This document shows, one piece after another, positions 22,038 to 33,885 of a DNA stretch of 64,000 bases. Positions within the stretch are counted from its first letter, which is position 1. Each line of letters starts with the position of its first letter. The translations under genes and the position numbers were made by a program. Origin of the DNA: Brachypterus glaber (lineage: Eukaryota; Arthropoda; Insecta; Coleoptera; Kateretidae); the NCBI GenBank assembly GCA_958510825.1, contig OY294048.1, positions 18,617,589 through 18,681,588 on the forward strand, read 5' to 3'. The notes beneath the pieces were generated by a model. The model had not been told where the DNA came from and made no database searches. It saw only the letters and a list, made by a program, of their open reading frames with translations.

Positions 22038-23919
22038 AACATTCTTGAGTGCACAATATCTAATTATCCACGTGTGCCATACAAAATATTATCCAGTACA
22101 TTTGTAATCATAAGAAAATGCTAGGTTTAATAATGCTTTTTTATGTACATATAATGTTTTATTTCATTATGGCCGCTAAAACAGTTAAGTAGGCGGCTAC
22201 GGTACAAAAAAAAACATTTGCAAGTTTGACAGTTTAACATCAAGAATTATTTTACGCTGTGATGTCGTTTTAAAATTAAAATTGGGCTTTAACATTTTTT
22301 TTATTTTTTATTTTTTTTTTTTTCGTTTTTGATTTTAATGAACCTAGGTCTATAGGGGAAAGTATTATTTTTTAAGCAGCAGTATTTTTTATTTTGTCTG
22401 TGGGATATTTACTTTTTAAATAGACTTTATCTTCCATGAGCAGCAAAACAAATAATACAAATAATAATTAGTATTATTCATAGAAGTATCGAACTTCCAC
22501 AGCAGCGCGCTGCAGCGCCTTCACCAAAATTGTAAATTTTATTTGTAATTGTTATAGAAAAAATACAATTTTGGCCATTAAACATTACCTGCCTCAGTAT
22601 GATCTAAATTAAAAAAGCTATTAAAAACCCAATCGATTTTAATTTAGTGTTCTAAACGGTTTCACTGTTCTAAATAAACATTTTTTTTTAATCAATTTAT
22701 TTTTAAACCCTTCACAACGTTAATTTTAATCGAATTTTTATAAAAGTAAAAAAAGTCAGGAAATTATACATTTTGGGCTAAAATTTTTTAATTTGATATT
22801 ACACTAGTTGACAATTTTGAAGTTTTATTTGTGTCCACAATGTTTTTACCATTTTCTTGTATAATTTTGTCACCTGAATCCAAATCCGTCGTATAATATT
22901 TTACAGGTCCGCCATTTTGTTCTTGAGGGAGGCTATAGTTTTAAGCACAGCATTTTATATAAGCTATGAGTCTCCCAAAACCTATACAAAATATAAGTTT
23001 TATATTTTACTAATAAACATAATAATAATAGAATAACTCAATTGAGGGGCTCGGAGATAGCTTTTTGGATTTTTTGTGTAACGTAGATAACAAATTTCAG
23101 GTTTCTAGCTAATCTACAACTGGGTAAAACATTGCAGACAAATATACTTGTTTGGTTTCGACAATATACGCCCTTTTGTTCAACTTTTACCAAATAAATT
23201 TTCCTACTTCCCAGTGGTTCCCAATCGTAAACCTACTCAACTATCCTAACACACAAAAAACCAAAAATAGTAAATTTTAACATCAAATATAATCGTTTAT
23301 ATCTTGTAAACTGTAAGTCATAATATTGGCCCTTTTCTGGCGGGGACCACAAATTTCAACTGAGTATTTTTCACTGGTCATTTTCCTTCTGCGAGAACTC
23401 CGCTTTCTGCTAAACCGTAGAAAAAGAAAACGGTTGCCTCTAGATTAAAATTTGAATATCAAAGAAAGTTTTCAAAGCATTGGCGAATTTAATAGCGGAT
23501 GAGAACTTTGGAAACTACCTGTTTAATAATTAATTGCGTCCTCTTCAGAGGAAACCTATGCAAAGCTTCTGTATCCTTTATAGACGGATATAAATATATT
23601 TTTATTCGACTGTATCTAAAAGAGCAACTTTTTGTGTAATAAACCTGTATTAAAAGTTTAATTTTTGGGACTAGGCCACAAAAGTAAAATAGTCGACGTT
23701 GATTGGTTAATTGATATTGAAACTGTTGACATTTGAATTCTAACCTCAAATTTGTTGTCAAAAATACAAATGGATTTATTAATATATTACAATCGAATAA
23801 AAAATAGTGTATGATACGCGGACGAAAACTGTTTTAAGGGAGATTGCCAACCTCGCTCTTCGAGCTCGGATGGCAATCTTTGTAATCAAAGAAAGAGTTT
23901 TCGTTTGGACTTCTTTTAA
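22038..23919. other. Intron 2 stretch with no genes seen
   Basis: The stretch is AT-rich. 22495-22530 (AGCAGCGCGCTGCAGCGCCT) resembles the end of the CAGA-tract family. 23842-23881 is a short hairpin (AGATTGCCAACCTCGCTC against its complement). The ORF at 23489-23761 has no recognisable motif. Confidence 0.4.
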
Positions 23920-24740
23920 AAATGTTATAGAACTTAATTTGTAGATTATAAAATTCTCTACAAAAATATTTATACAAATATTTTTTTATTTTGCTTAGTT
24001 TGTTCCTAAAAAGTAAATAAATGAAAAAGTTATAAAATTAAAGTACACAGTGTAAACTTTTTTCCCGAGCCCAAAAAATATATTTTTCTTATCAATTTAA
24101 AAGCGCAGAATCCAAATTTGACCTTAAAAAAATTCAGCATATCTTATTTTTTAAATTTTAGTATATGCAAATATGTCAATTTAAAAATAATTTATAAAAC
24201 AAAATATTGTGTACTTTTTTTTTGTTTTTTTAATGGTTCTACATCATAAAAATGTTACTTTATTACATAGGAACCATAATACGTAACATTTTTTTAGTTA
24301 ATTTTTGACCCCCTAGTAATGATTTTTGACAATTTTTAGCATGATTACGTGGCGATAAGCTTGTCCCCTTATGCACCCTTCTTCTTACCCTCCACCCCTA
24401 CTTAGTTTTGTCACATTATCAATTTTTTTTTAAATATTTTTTTTTCATAATATCCCTATTTATTCTACCTATGAATTCAAAGTTTCTATGTTTTAAGTTG
24501 GATATTTTTTAACTAATATTGAGTCGCCGAATCCAAATTGGTCTTTGGAATGTTTTTGTCTCCCATGATTTTAGAACAAAAGAGGGATAAAATAATGATT
24601 TTTTATTTTTATTTTTATCTTATTTTTCTCAGAAAACTTAGGTAATAGAAATATTCTGAGGCCAGATTCGGTTTCAGCGACCCAAAATTAGTTAAAAATC
24701 ATATGACTCCAATCGGGGCAAGAAACCGTGTTTACTAGTG
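23920..24740 (-). repeat. 0.8-kb interspersed repeat, copy B
   Basis: It is the reverse complement of copy A at 14904-15719, ending AGAAACCGTGTTTACTAGTG. The two copies lie in opposite orientation on either side of receptor exons 3 and 4. No ORF. Confidence 0.75.
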
Positions 24741-24793
24741 TAATTAATAAATTATAATAACCGATAATGTACCGATAGTAAAGTAAAAAACGC

Positions 24794-26315
24794 CACGGTG
24801 TTCTAGAAGAACTTTTAAATGACATAACAACATTCATTTTTTTTTTGGAATTTGTTAAATGAGCTCTAATTAAAAAAATAAGACCAAAATTTGAAAAATC
24901 GTTAGAGCCCTTTTTGAAAAAAATGTGTTCTTTAGAAAAAAATCTTTGATATATCACGCTATATCAGGCTAACATACTTGGTTTGGCCTCGATGTCTTTT
25001 TTTTGACCAAACTTGGCATAGTGGTACCACTATGGTACCCAAGTACTACTCCCACCAATTTTTTTTCAAAACGGTTCATCCGTTCAGGATACCGGTTGTC
25101 CCACCAATCAGGTTCTTGACAAGTTATATCTCCGTTATTTGAAAAGGTAAATTTTTTGTAAAAAATAGGGTTAAATGGGAGACAAAGAAGATTTTATTGA
25201 CTTATTCAACCCCCCCCCTCCCATTGCTTACTCACTCCCTTGTAAACACCCCATCCTCTGATTTTCAAATAGCACCTCCCACCCCCATTTTAATCTAAAA
25301 ATATAAAATTACATTTCATTTTGAATTAAACCATGTATTATAAGTGGTATCTTATTCTTTTAAGGGGCTTCCAATAACAATTATTATTTAGCAATAATAA
25401 TGTCCCACCAGGTTTTAGACCCACTATATCTCCGTTATTAAAAAAGATAAAAAAGTTTAAAAAAAAAATAAAATTAAATTGTCAAAGTAGAATTTACTGA
25501 CATAAGAAAAACTACCCCTTATTAACCCATCCTTTTGGACCCACCTCCAACTAGTTTTTTAAATAGCACTCCCCTATTTTACTAAAGAATATGAAAGCAA
25601 ATTTTATTTTAAATTTAACCAGAAAATTTTACAAAAACTTACGTTAAATTGTACCCAAAAGAAAATTGATTAATCCAAAACTAACTCATAATAACCCACT
25701 CTCCTGAAACTACCCGCAACTAGTTTTAAATACCACCCTTCTATTAATAAATAATAATTGTTATTCAGAGCCCCTTAAAATCTAAGATACCACTTATAAT
25801 AAATGATTGAATTTAGAATAAATTGCACTTTCATAGTCTTTAATAAAAATTAGGGGGTGCTATTTGAAAAACAGAAGTTGGGGTAGTTTCAAGGAAGTGG
25901 GTAAGCAAGGGACGGTTTTGAATTAGTCAGTAAAATATTCTTTGGCTTTGATTTAATGCTATTTTTTGCAAATTTTAATACCTTTTCAAATAACGGAGAT
26001 ATAACTTGTCAAGAACCTGGTTGGTGGGACACCCGGTATCATGAACGGATGGACCGTTTTGAAAAAAAATTGGATGGAGTGCTTAGGTACCATAGTGGTA
26101 CCACTATGCCAAGTTTGGTAAAAATCCGAGAGACATCGAGGGCAAACCGAGTATATTAAAAGATATTTTCTAAAAAACACGTTTTTTTCAAAAACGGTTC
26201 TAACGATTTTTAAAATTTTGGTCTTGTTTTTTTAATTAGAGCTCATATAACAAATTCCAAAAAGAAAAAAAATGGAAGTTATCATGTCATATAAAAGTTC
26301 TTCTAGAACACCGTG
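24794..26315. mobile_element. 1.5-kb foldback element (outer)
   Basis: The ends are CACGGTGTTCTAGAAGAACT and its inverted complement. The arms run inward for several hundred bases, for example AATTAGAGCTCATATAACAA on the right and its counterpart on the left. The middle portion (25090-26038) is delimited by its own terminal repeat and is listed separately. The overlapping ORFs around 25956-26180 are on opposite strands of one arm and are not genes. Confidence 0.8.
25090..26038. mobile_element. Foldback element with TACCGGTTGTCCCACC ends (inner)
   Basis: The ends are TACCGGTTGTCCCACC and GGTGGGACACCCGGTA. Inside them are inverted blocks such as AACGGAGATATAACTTGTCA and its complement. A relative at 38520-39584 begins and ends exactly at the same motif without the outer arms, so this part can exist on its own. 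The centre is rich in C-runs and has no ORF. Confidence 0.7.
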
Positions 26316-26732
26316 TCCTGAAAAAAAAAACACTTTCGGTTTGTGTATTATTACTAATTAGTAGACAACTTTATGTAAAATTTATATCATACCATATTTT
26401 AAGAAACACTGTAAGCAAAACCGCATATTTAGTTACAAATGGATAGGAAGTTATCATCCTATACAATGGTACTTAAATTTTTCTTAAAATCTCGCAACAT
26501 ATCATGTCCGTCACTGAGTATTAAAGTACGTGACTTTAAAACTATGGACGGATAGATGGATGGACATGAAATTTTTTTAACAAGAATAAAAGTAAGATTG
26601 CTAAAAGACCTTTTATATAATATCAAATTTAATTTGTCAGACTTCTATAAAAAAAATATATCTGAAGTTTTGCCATTTATACCTTCTTGTCAAGGCAATC
26701 TACGTATGTGCCAAATTTTTAATATCTTGGTT
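26316..26732. other. Short unclassified intron stretch
   Basis: It contains a weak trace of the CAGA-tract family (GGACGGATAGATGGATGGAC at 26546-26565) and AT-rich DNA. The 70-residue ORF at 26556 is not recognised. Confidence 0.35.
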
Positions 26733-26814
26733 ATACCGGGTGAGTTTCAATGCATGGACACCTTTTAAAAAGAGATTGTTTTCAGTCCGATCAAAGCAAA
26801 TTTTTGAATAGAAT

Positions 26815-27165
26815 AGAATTGTCACGATTTTTGTTGGGATTTTCCTCACGATTTCTCAGGATTTTTTCACAATTGTAACGATTTTTGTTGGGATTTCCTT
26901 ACGATTTTTCACGATTTTGCCACGTTTTTTATTGGGATTTTTCTCATGATTTTGTCACGATTTTTGTTGGGATTTTACTCACAATTTCTCACGATTTTAT
27001 CACAATTATCACGAATTTGTTGGGATTTTCCTCACGATTTCTGACGATTTTATCACAATTATCACGATTTTTGTAGGGATTTTTCTCACGATTTCTCACG
27101 ATGTTGTTACGTTTTTTGTTGGTGTTTTTCTCAGGATTTTGTCAAGATTTTTATTGGGAAAATTC
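26815..27165. repeat. Minisatellite of CACGATTTTTGTTGGGATTT units
   Basis: About six irregular units of 55-65 bp are built from TCACGATTTTTGTTGGGATT, TTCCTCACGATTTCTCACG and ATTTTATCACAATTATCACG. It splits the left arm of the surrounding foldback. The ORF at 26885-27076 is a translation of the repeat. Confidence 0.8.
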
Positions 27166-27404
27166 CCATGACATTTTCAATGCCTACCGTTTTTCCAACA
27201 TAGTATAAAACCAGCTGATGTTTTTTTAGCTTTTATTTCTACAAAATGGAGCACAAAATTATTTGCTTGAACTTCCGGTTTCACCGGAAACTAAGTCAAA
27301 TTATTTTTTTTTTAATGACACCTGGGGGTACCCCCTGTATATTTTTGCATTTTTGAATCCAGAAAACAAATTTACATTAAAAAAAGAATTTAAAAACTTT
27401 TTAC

Positions 27405-30400
27405 TTTTTCTGGTAATTTATTTGCTAAATGTGGGCAAAATACAAATTTTATATAAAAACCAAAATTTGGTATTTTTTGTACTTTAAATATTTTAAAACG
27501 GGTTTTCCTTTATAACTTCAAAATTTCAAATGGCAACCTCCTTGGACAGTCTTATCTTTTTGGTGCACTATTGTAAAGGCTACAAAATGGCGCACTTTTT
27601 TTCTTTCACTTCCACTTTTGCCGGATTAGGCTTGTTTAATTAAATAAAAAAATAATTAAATAATTATTTTTAGATATAAAATTGTTTTTTAAACTCAAAA
27701 ATGCAAAATGTAAAACCCCAAGGTCACTTAAAGACCTCACTGACTTTTCTATTAAAAGACTAAAGCAAAAACGACCACCTTATGGGCCGAAACCCTCGAT
27801 GATTGAGAAATAGATAGCGTAGCGCTGCCACCACCCTGGATAAAGATCTAGTTGACTTCGGAGGAGGTTCGTAACATTGAAATATTTATAATCGTTTTCC
27901 TAACTAGGTTAAAATAAATAAAAAGAATAAAATTTAGATTAAAGGATTATTTAATAAATAAAATAATAAATTAAAAAAGTAAAATATATCAATAAAATTT
28001 AAATAAAGAATAAATACTAAATTTAGAATATTTAATAATTAATAATTCAGCGTATTCTCGTAAAAGGTTAGTTTACATCAATAACTTATCTTTATCGAAC
28101 AAGGGTAATAATCCAATTTATATAGAACACTTTTTATTAATATATTTATTTTATTCTGCGGCGATTACGATTTAAAATTACTATTTAAAAACAAAAACAT
28201 TTTTTAATTTTGAACGGACTTGCCCCGCCTACTAATACACCATACAGGCAAGTTTTCCTAAGCTTTAGGAAAACTCTTTCACAATTTTCAGAAGCCAAGC
28301 CCTAAACTCACAAAGCGAATCTCGGAAAATCTCTACATGAGTCTCACTCGATTATTTAGAATAGACTAACCTAAATTGGTACCTCACAAAAGATATTATT
28401 GCAATGATGAGTAACTTCTAAATAAATAAACAATATTGTTTTTTATGATATTCAAAAATAGCCCGGAGGGTTACAAAAAATATACAGGAGTTGTCATTTA
28501 AAAAAATAAAATTCACTTTTTTCCGGCGAAACCGGAATAAAATCTAATTTATTTGCTAAATGTGGGCAAAATACAAATTTTATATAAAAACCAAAATTTG
28601 GTATTTTTTGTACTTTAAATATTTTAAAACGGGTTTTCCTTCATAACTTTAATTTTTCAAATGGCAACCCCTTGGACGGTCTTAACTTTTTGGTGCGCTA
28701 TTATAAGGGCTACAAAATGGCGCACTTTTTTTTCTTTCACTTCCACTTTTGCCGGATTAGGCTTTTTTTTTAATAAATAAAAAAGTAATTAAATAATTAT
28801 TTTTAGATTTAAAATTGTTTTTTAAACTCAAAAATGTAAAACCCCAACCCCTTAAAGACCTCACTGAGTTTTCTATTAAAAGACTAAAGCAAAAACGACC
28901 ACCTTATGGGTCGAAACCCTCGATGATTGAGAATAGCGTAGCGCTGCCACCACCCTGGATAAGGGATGAAAATCTAGTTGACTTCGGAGGAGGTTCGTAG
29001 CACTGAAATATTTATAATCATTTTCCTAACTAGGTTAAAATAAATAAAAGAATAAAATTTAGATTAAAGGATTATTTAATAAATAAAATAATAAATTAAC
29101 AAAGTAAAATATATCAATAAAATTTAAATAAAGAATTAATACTAAATTTAGAATATTTAATAATTAATAATTCAGCGTATTCTCGTAAAAGGTTAGTTTA
29201 CATCAATAACTCTTTTTCGAACATGGGTAATAATCCAATTTATGTAGAACACTTTTTATTAATATATTTATTTTATTCTGCGGCAATTACAATTTAAAAT
29301 TACTATTTAAAAACAAAAACATTTTGAACGGTACTTGCCCTGCCTACTAATACACCATACTGGCAAGTTTTCCTAAGCTTTTGAAAAACTCTTTCACAAT
29401 TTTCAGCAAGGCAAGCCCTAAACTCACAAAGTGCGTCTCGGAAAATCTCTACATGAGTCTCACTCGATTATTTAAAATAGACTAACTTAAATTGGTACCT
29501 CAAAAAAGAATTTATTGCAATTGATGAGTAACTTCTAAATAAATAAACAATATTGTTTTTTATGATATTCAAAAATAGCCCGGAGGGTTACAAAAAATAT
29601 ACAGGAGTTGTCATTTAAAAAAATAAAATTCACTTTTTTCCGGCGAAACCGGAATAAAATCTAATTTATTTGCTAAATGTGGGAAAAATACAAATTTTAT
29701 ATAAAAACCAAAATTTGGCATTTTTTTGTACTTTAAATATTTTAAAACGGGTTTTCCTTCATAACTTTAATTTTTCAAATGGCAACCCCTTGGACGGTCT
29801 TAACTTTTTGGTGCGCTATTGTAAGGGCTACAAAATGGCGTACTTTTTTTTCTTTCACTTCCACTTTTGCCGGATTAGGCTTTTTTTTAATAAATAAAAA
29901 AGTAATTAAATAATTATTTTTAGATTTAAAATTGTTTTTTAAACTCAAAAATGTAAAACCCCAACCCCTTAAAGACCTCACTGAGTTTTCTATTAAAAGA
30001 CTAAAGCAAAAACGACCACCTTATGGGTCGAAACCCTCGATGATTGAGAATAGCGTAGCGCTGCCACCACCCTGGATAAGGGATGAAAATCTAGTTGACT
30101 TCGGAGGAGGTTCGTAGCACTGAAATATTTATAATCGTTTTCCTAACTAGGTTAAAATAAATAAAAAGAATAAAATTTAGATTAAAGGATTATTTAATAA
30201 ATAAAATAATAAATTAACAAAGTAAAATATATCAATAAAATTTAAATAAAGAATAAATACTAAATTTAGAATATTTAATAATTAATAATTCAGCGTATTC
30301 TCGTAAAAGGTTAGTTTACATCAATAACTCTTTCTCGAACATGGGTAATAATCCAATTTATGTAGAACACTTTTTATTAATATATTTATTTTATTCTGCG

Positions 30401-31055
30401 GCGATTACGATTTAAAATTACTATTTAAAAACAAAAACATTTTGAACGGTACTTGCCCTGCCTACTAATACACCATACTGGCAAGTTTTCCTAAGCTTTT
30501 GGAAAACTCTTTCACAATTTTCAGCAAGGCAAGCCCTAAACTCACAAAGTGCGTCTCGGAAAATCTCTACATGAGTCTCACTCGATTATTTAAAATAGAC
30601 TAACTTAAATTGGACCTCACAAAAGAATTTATTGCAATTGATGAGTAACTTCTAAATAAATAAACAATATCGTTATTTATGATATTTAAAAATAGCCCGG
30701 AGGGTTACAAAAAATATACAGGAGTTGTCATTTAAAAAAATAAAATTGACTTTTTTCCGGCGAAACCGGAATAAATAATTTATTTGCTAAATGTGGGAAA
30801 AATACAAATTTTATATAAAAACATAAATTTGGCATTTTTTTGTACTTTAAATATTTTAAAACGGGTTTTCCTTCATAACTTTAATTTTTCAAATGGCAAC
30901 CCCTTGGACGGTCTTAACTTTTTGGTGCGCTATTGTAAGGGCTACAAAATGGCGTACTTTTTTTTCTTTCACTTCCACTTTTGCCGGATTAGGCTTTTTT
31001 TTTAATAAAGAAAAAAATAATTAATTGTTTTTTTTTAGATGTAAAATTGTTTTCT
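27405..31055 (+). repeat. Tandem array, about 1.1-kb unit, 3 full and 1 partial copies
   Basis: The landmark TTTATTTGCTAAATGTGGG occurs at 27418, 28550, 29666 and 30779, giving periods of about 1133, 1116 and 1113 bp. Units 2 and 3 are nearly identical; unit 1 is more diverged and the fourth is cut off after about 280 bp. Each unit carries the palindromic motif TTCCGGCGAAACCGGAA. A 61-residue ORF is shared by units 2 and 3 (28815-29000, 29932-30117), but unit 1 and the outlying copy at 57505-58270 have a stop at the same place. Confidence 0.88.
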
Positions 31056-31275
31056 AAACTCAAAAATACAAAAATATACAGGGGTTGTCATTTAAAAAAA
31101 AATAAAATTGACTTAGTTTCCGGCGAAACCGGAAGTGCAAAAAAAATTATTTTATACCCCATTTTGTAGCCCTTGGTAAGAAATAAAAGCTACAAAAAAC
31201 TTGCTTTGATCGGGCTGAAAACAATCCCATTTTAGATGGTGTACATGGATTGAAACTCACCTGGTATGCATATCG

Positions 31276-31840
31276 GGTGAGTTTTATTTTTGTACACCCC
31301 CAAAATTAAGAATAATCTTCTTTTTGACTACATAGGAAAATATGAAAAAAAGTTCCTATAAACATATGTCTAAAAATGCTTCGTAAGGGAGCTAAGCCCC
31401 TTTGAAAGTAGCTAAAAAAATCGGTTTTTATTATAATAACTTAGGAATGCTTTGAGGTACAGCAACGAGGTTTTGAATGTAAACTAACCTTGAAAATAAC
31501 ATGAAAATAACATAGGAAGAAGGTCTTATTAAGGTTAGTTTACGTTTAAAACCTCGTTGCTGTACATCAAAGCGTTCCTGAGTTATTAAATAAAAACCGA
31601 TTTTTTAGCCACCTTTAAAGGGGCTTAGCTCCGTTACGACGCATTTTTAGACATATGTTTATAGGAACTTTTTTTCATATTTTCCTATATAGATTCACCC
31701 CTTAAATTAATGACATCATTTAATGGACATCCTGTGTAATTTTACATTGGCTATAAAATAGGAGATTTAATTTTTTTGTTTTACTTCGGGTTTAGCCGGA
31801 AGTGGCATAAATAAGTTTTCAGTGTTTTCTAAATAAAATT
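31276..31840. mobile_element. Element with GGGTGAGTTTTATTT end, relative at 43380-43560
   Basis: It begins ATCGGGTGAGTTTTATTTTT, followed by CACCCCCAAAATTAAG. It ends near TACTTCGGGTTTAGCCGGAA. Both end segments reappear in inverted orientation at 43380-43560. A hairpin (31340-31685) occupies the middle. It abuts the right end of the 4.5-kb foldback, whose end motif is similar, so the two may be related families. Confidence 0.55.
31340..31685. repeat. Long hairpin, arms about 150 bp
   Basis: The left arm 31340-31492 contains AGGGAGCTAAGCCCCTTTGA and AGCAACGAGGTTTTGAATGT. The right arm 31534-31685 holds their complements with about 5% mismatch. Some 40 bases of loop, TGAAAATAACATGAAAATAA and following, separate them. 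Fragments of the right arm occur at 17096-17200. Confidence 0.85.
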
Positions 31841-31959
31841 GTCCTTACTAGTCTTTACTAGACAAATAAGTCAGGACTAGGTCTAACTTTACACATCTTA
31901 GTAATTTGATTGAACTATTCAGATTATTTTGTAGTATGACAATTTATTTTTCTGACAAA

Positions 31960-32290
31960 AAAAATATTTTATCCAATACATACAGATAATAAGACAATTA
32001 CCAGCTTTATTTTAAATAGATAAACTCAATAATAACCCCCGCGTGGCTTTTACTTTATTGAGTGGATAATTATTTGTTTTACCCACTCAACTGTCACTTG
32101 TCAAATTATTTTCTTGTAAATGTCATTAAAATTTTTAATAAAAATATGAATTCCTAAACTATTTATTGGATAAAACCTTGTATGGCACTCATGGAAAATT
32201 AACCTGCTTGGCTGACGCCTCGCAGGTTAATTTTCTCATGGGCAATATCTTACTTTACCCACTAGTACCATAAATAACTATTTTTTAAAG
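31960..32290. repeat. Mosaic of repeat fragments with a hairpin
   Basis: 31970-32055 is an inverted copy of 14755-14850. 32190-32238 is a hairpin with AAAATTAACCTGC and GCAGGTTAATTTT arms. 32258-32290 is an inverted copy of 21698-21735. Confidence 0.6.
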
Positions 32291-33278
32291 GATATTACGT
32301 ATTTTTAATTTAAAATAAAGCAGAGCCTTACGCCATATTTATTTAAACATATTTTCAAAAAGTGCAAACAAAAACAATAAAACTGGCCATATCTCAAAAC
32401 ATCTAATTGCAGATAGGACAACTAGTCTTAGCAGGGCAGTATACATGTTGTTCCTATTATTAACGGCTGAGGCAAACGAAGATGCAGATGCACAGATGAA
32501 CAGACAACCAAGAGATTAAAAAAAAATATTCTTCTATGATTTTTGACAAAATTAAATTTGTATTTAAAAAACATCCAACCTGAGAGCTGTAAGGAGTATA
32601 ATAATTTGTTGAAAAGGTATAAATAGATAAGAAAGTTTAAGGTTAAAAGTTTTAAAGCGAATGGGATTTATAAAATCCTTTTACTTTCGCTTCTACAATG
32701 CAAACTTTTTTAATCTAATTTTCTGGACTTGCGTAAACAAGGTTCAACACCAAATAAACATATAAAATGAATTGTAATTTGTAAATGGAGTTTGACTAAT
32801 AGTTTGTAAATTTTTTGTAACAAAAAATATTATACTACCAAACTACTCCTGAAGAAAGTCCGCACTTTTACCAAAAAGAAACCTGAAGCAGTCCCATACT
32901 ATTTCTTTAAATCTGGACAAAAACTAAAAAAAAAAACATACTGCAGCAGAGTACCGCAGAGTACCACAGCAGACCAGGATTTCTACCATCTTTTATAAAT
33001 TTCTTACTAGACTTAAAGCATATACGAGATATGAAATGGAAAATTCACAATGTTATGAAGTGGAATTTTATCATGGAAAACTTTATGTTAAATTATTAGC
33101 CGAGCGGAGAATATAACTTACTTAGGTTAGCCATCCAATCTTCTATCGTATAGTTAAAGTATAGCCGAGCAGAAAGTATACTTAACCACCAGTTACCACT
33201 TTATTTATTAGGAAGCAGTAAGTTCTAGGGGGACGGTGAGTTGGAAACAAAAACTACGTAACTGAAAAATAACACAGG
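32291..33278. other. Unclassified intron 2 sequence
   Basis: AT-rich DNA without a supported gene. The repeated words GCCGAGCGGAGAATATAACT and AGCCGAGCAGAAAGTATACT at 33100-33180 hint at a small decayed repeat. Confidence 0.35.
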
Positions 33279-33885
33279 CCAACAAAAAACAAAATTGGTC
33301 TGCGCCATGGATAAGACCATGATATTCCTATGTATTTTCGCCCGCTGAGACCGAATCTGAACTCAGCTTAACCCTTACACCTCTGGATTTTTTTCTACAG
33401 CTGCACTGTGCTACCAAGCGGGAAAAAAGTCACCAAAATTATTTTATTGTATATTTTAATTTTAAATAATTAGTTGGTCATAAAAAATATGTTTTTTAAT
33501 TTATTTAATATTTTCCATTAAAAAGTTTAGAGTAAAAATTAAAAAAAAAAAAATTAACCACATTATTCTGTTGTGTATTTCAACCTTAAATGATTAGTAA
33601 TACATATATTTTTTTAAATATTTTAATAATAATAAATTCTTTAATTGAAAATATCAAAAAATTAAAAAACATTTTTTTATGTTTCACTGATCATTTAAAG
33701 TTGAAATACACAATAAAATAATTTTGGTCACTTTTTTCCCGTTTGGTAGCTAAGTGCGGCTGTAGAGAAAAATCCAGGCATGTAGAGGTTCAACTGAGTC
33801 CAGATTCGGTTACAGCGGGAAAAAACACATAGGAATATCATGGTCCTATCAACGGCGCAGACCACTTTTGTTTTTTTTTTGTGGG
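33279..33885. mobile_element. 0.6-kb foldback element
   Basis: The left arm from 33279 holds TTGGTCTGCGCCATGG, ATATTCCTATGTATTTTCGC and GAGACCGAATCTGAACTCAG. The right arm, ending at 33885, holds the complements. About 230-290 bp on each side pair. The motif GACCGAATCTG links it to the 0.8-kb repeat at 14904-15719 and 23920-24740. No ORF. Confidence 0.8.

Larger units (their letters stand above)
26733..31278. mobile_element. 4.5-kb foldback element enclosing a satellite array
   Basis: The left arm (26733-26810 and, after an inserted minisatellite, 27215-27400) and the right arm (31060-31278) are inverted copies. They share TACCGGGTGAGTTTCAATGC against its complement, a block GATTGTTTTCAG(T/C)CCGATCAAAGC, and TTCCGGTTTCACCGGAAAC against TTTCCGGCGAAACCGGAA. 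Between them lies a head-to-tail array of 1.1-kb units. The whole resembles a DNA element that captured and expanded a satellite. Confidence 0.75.

Noticed and set aside
28815..30117. Identical 61-residue ORF in two satellite units (starts MFFKLKNVKPQPLKDLTEF)
   Set aside because: Unit 1 and the dispersed copy at 57505-58270 have the longer GAAATAGATAGC form, which places a stop in the middle. The open frame in units 2 and 3 results from a small deletion shared through their recent duplication, not from coding constraint.
26815..31055. CRISPR-like or centromeric array
   Set aside because: The short repeats are irregular minisatellite units without unique spacers, and the 1.1-kb units are few and lie inside an insect intron.
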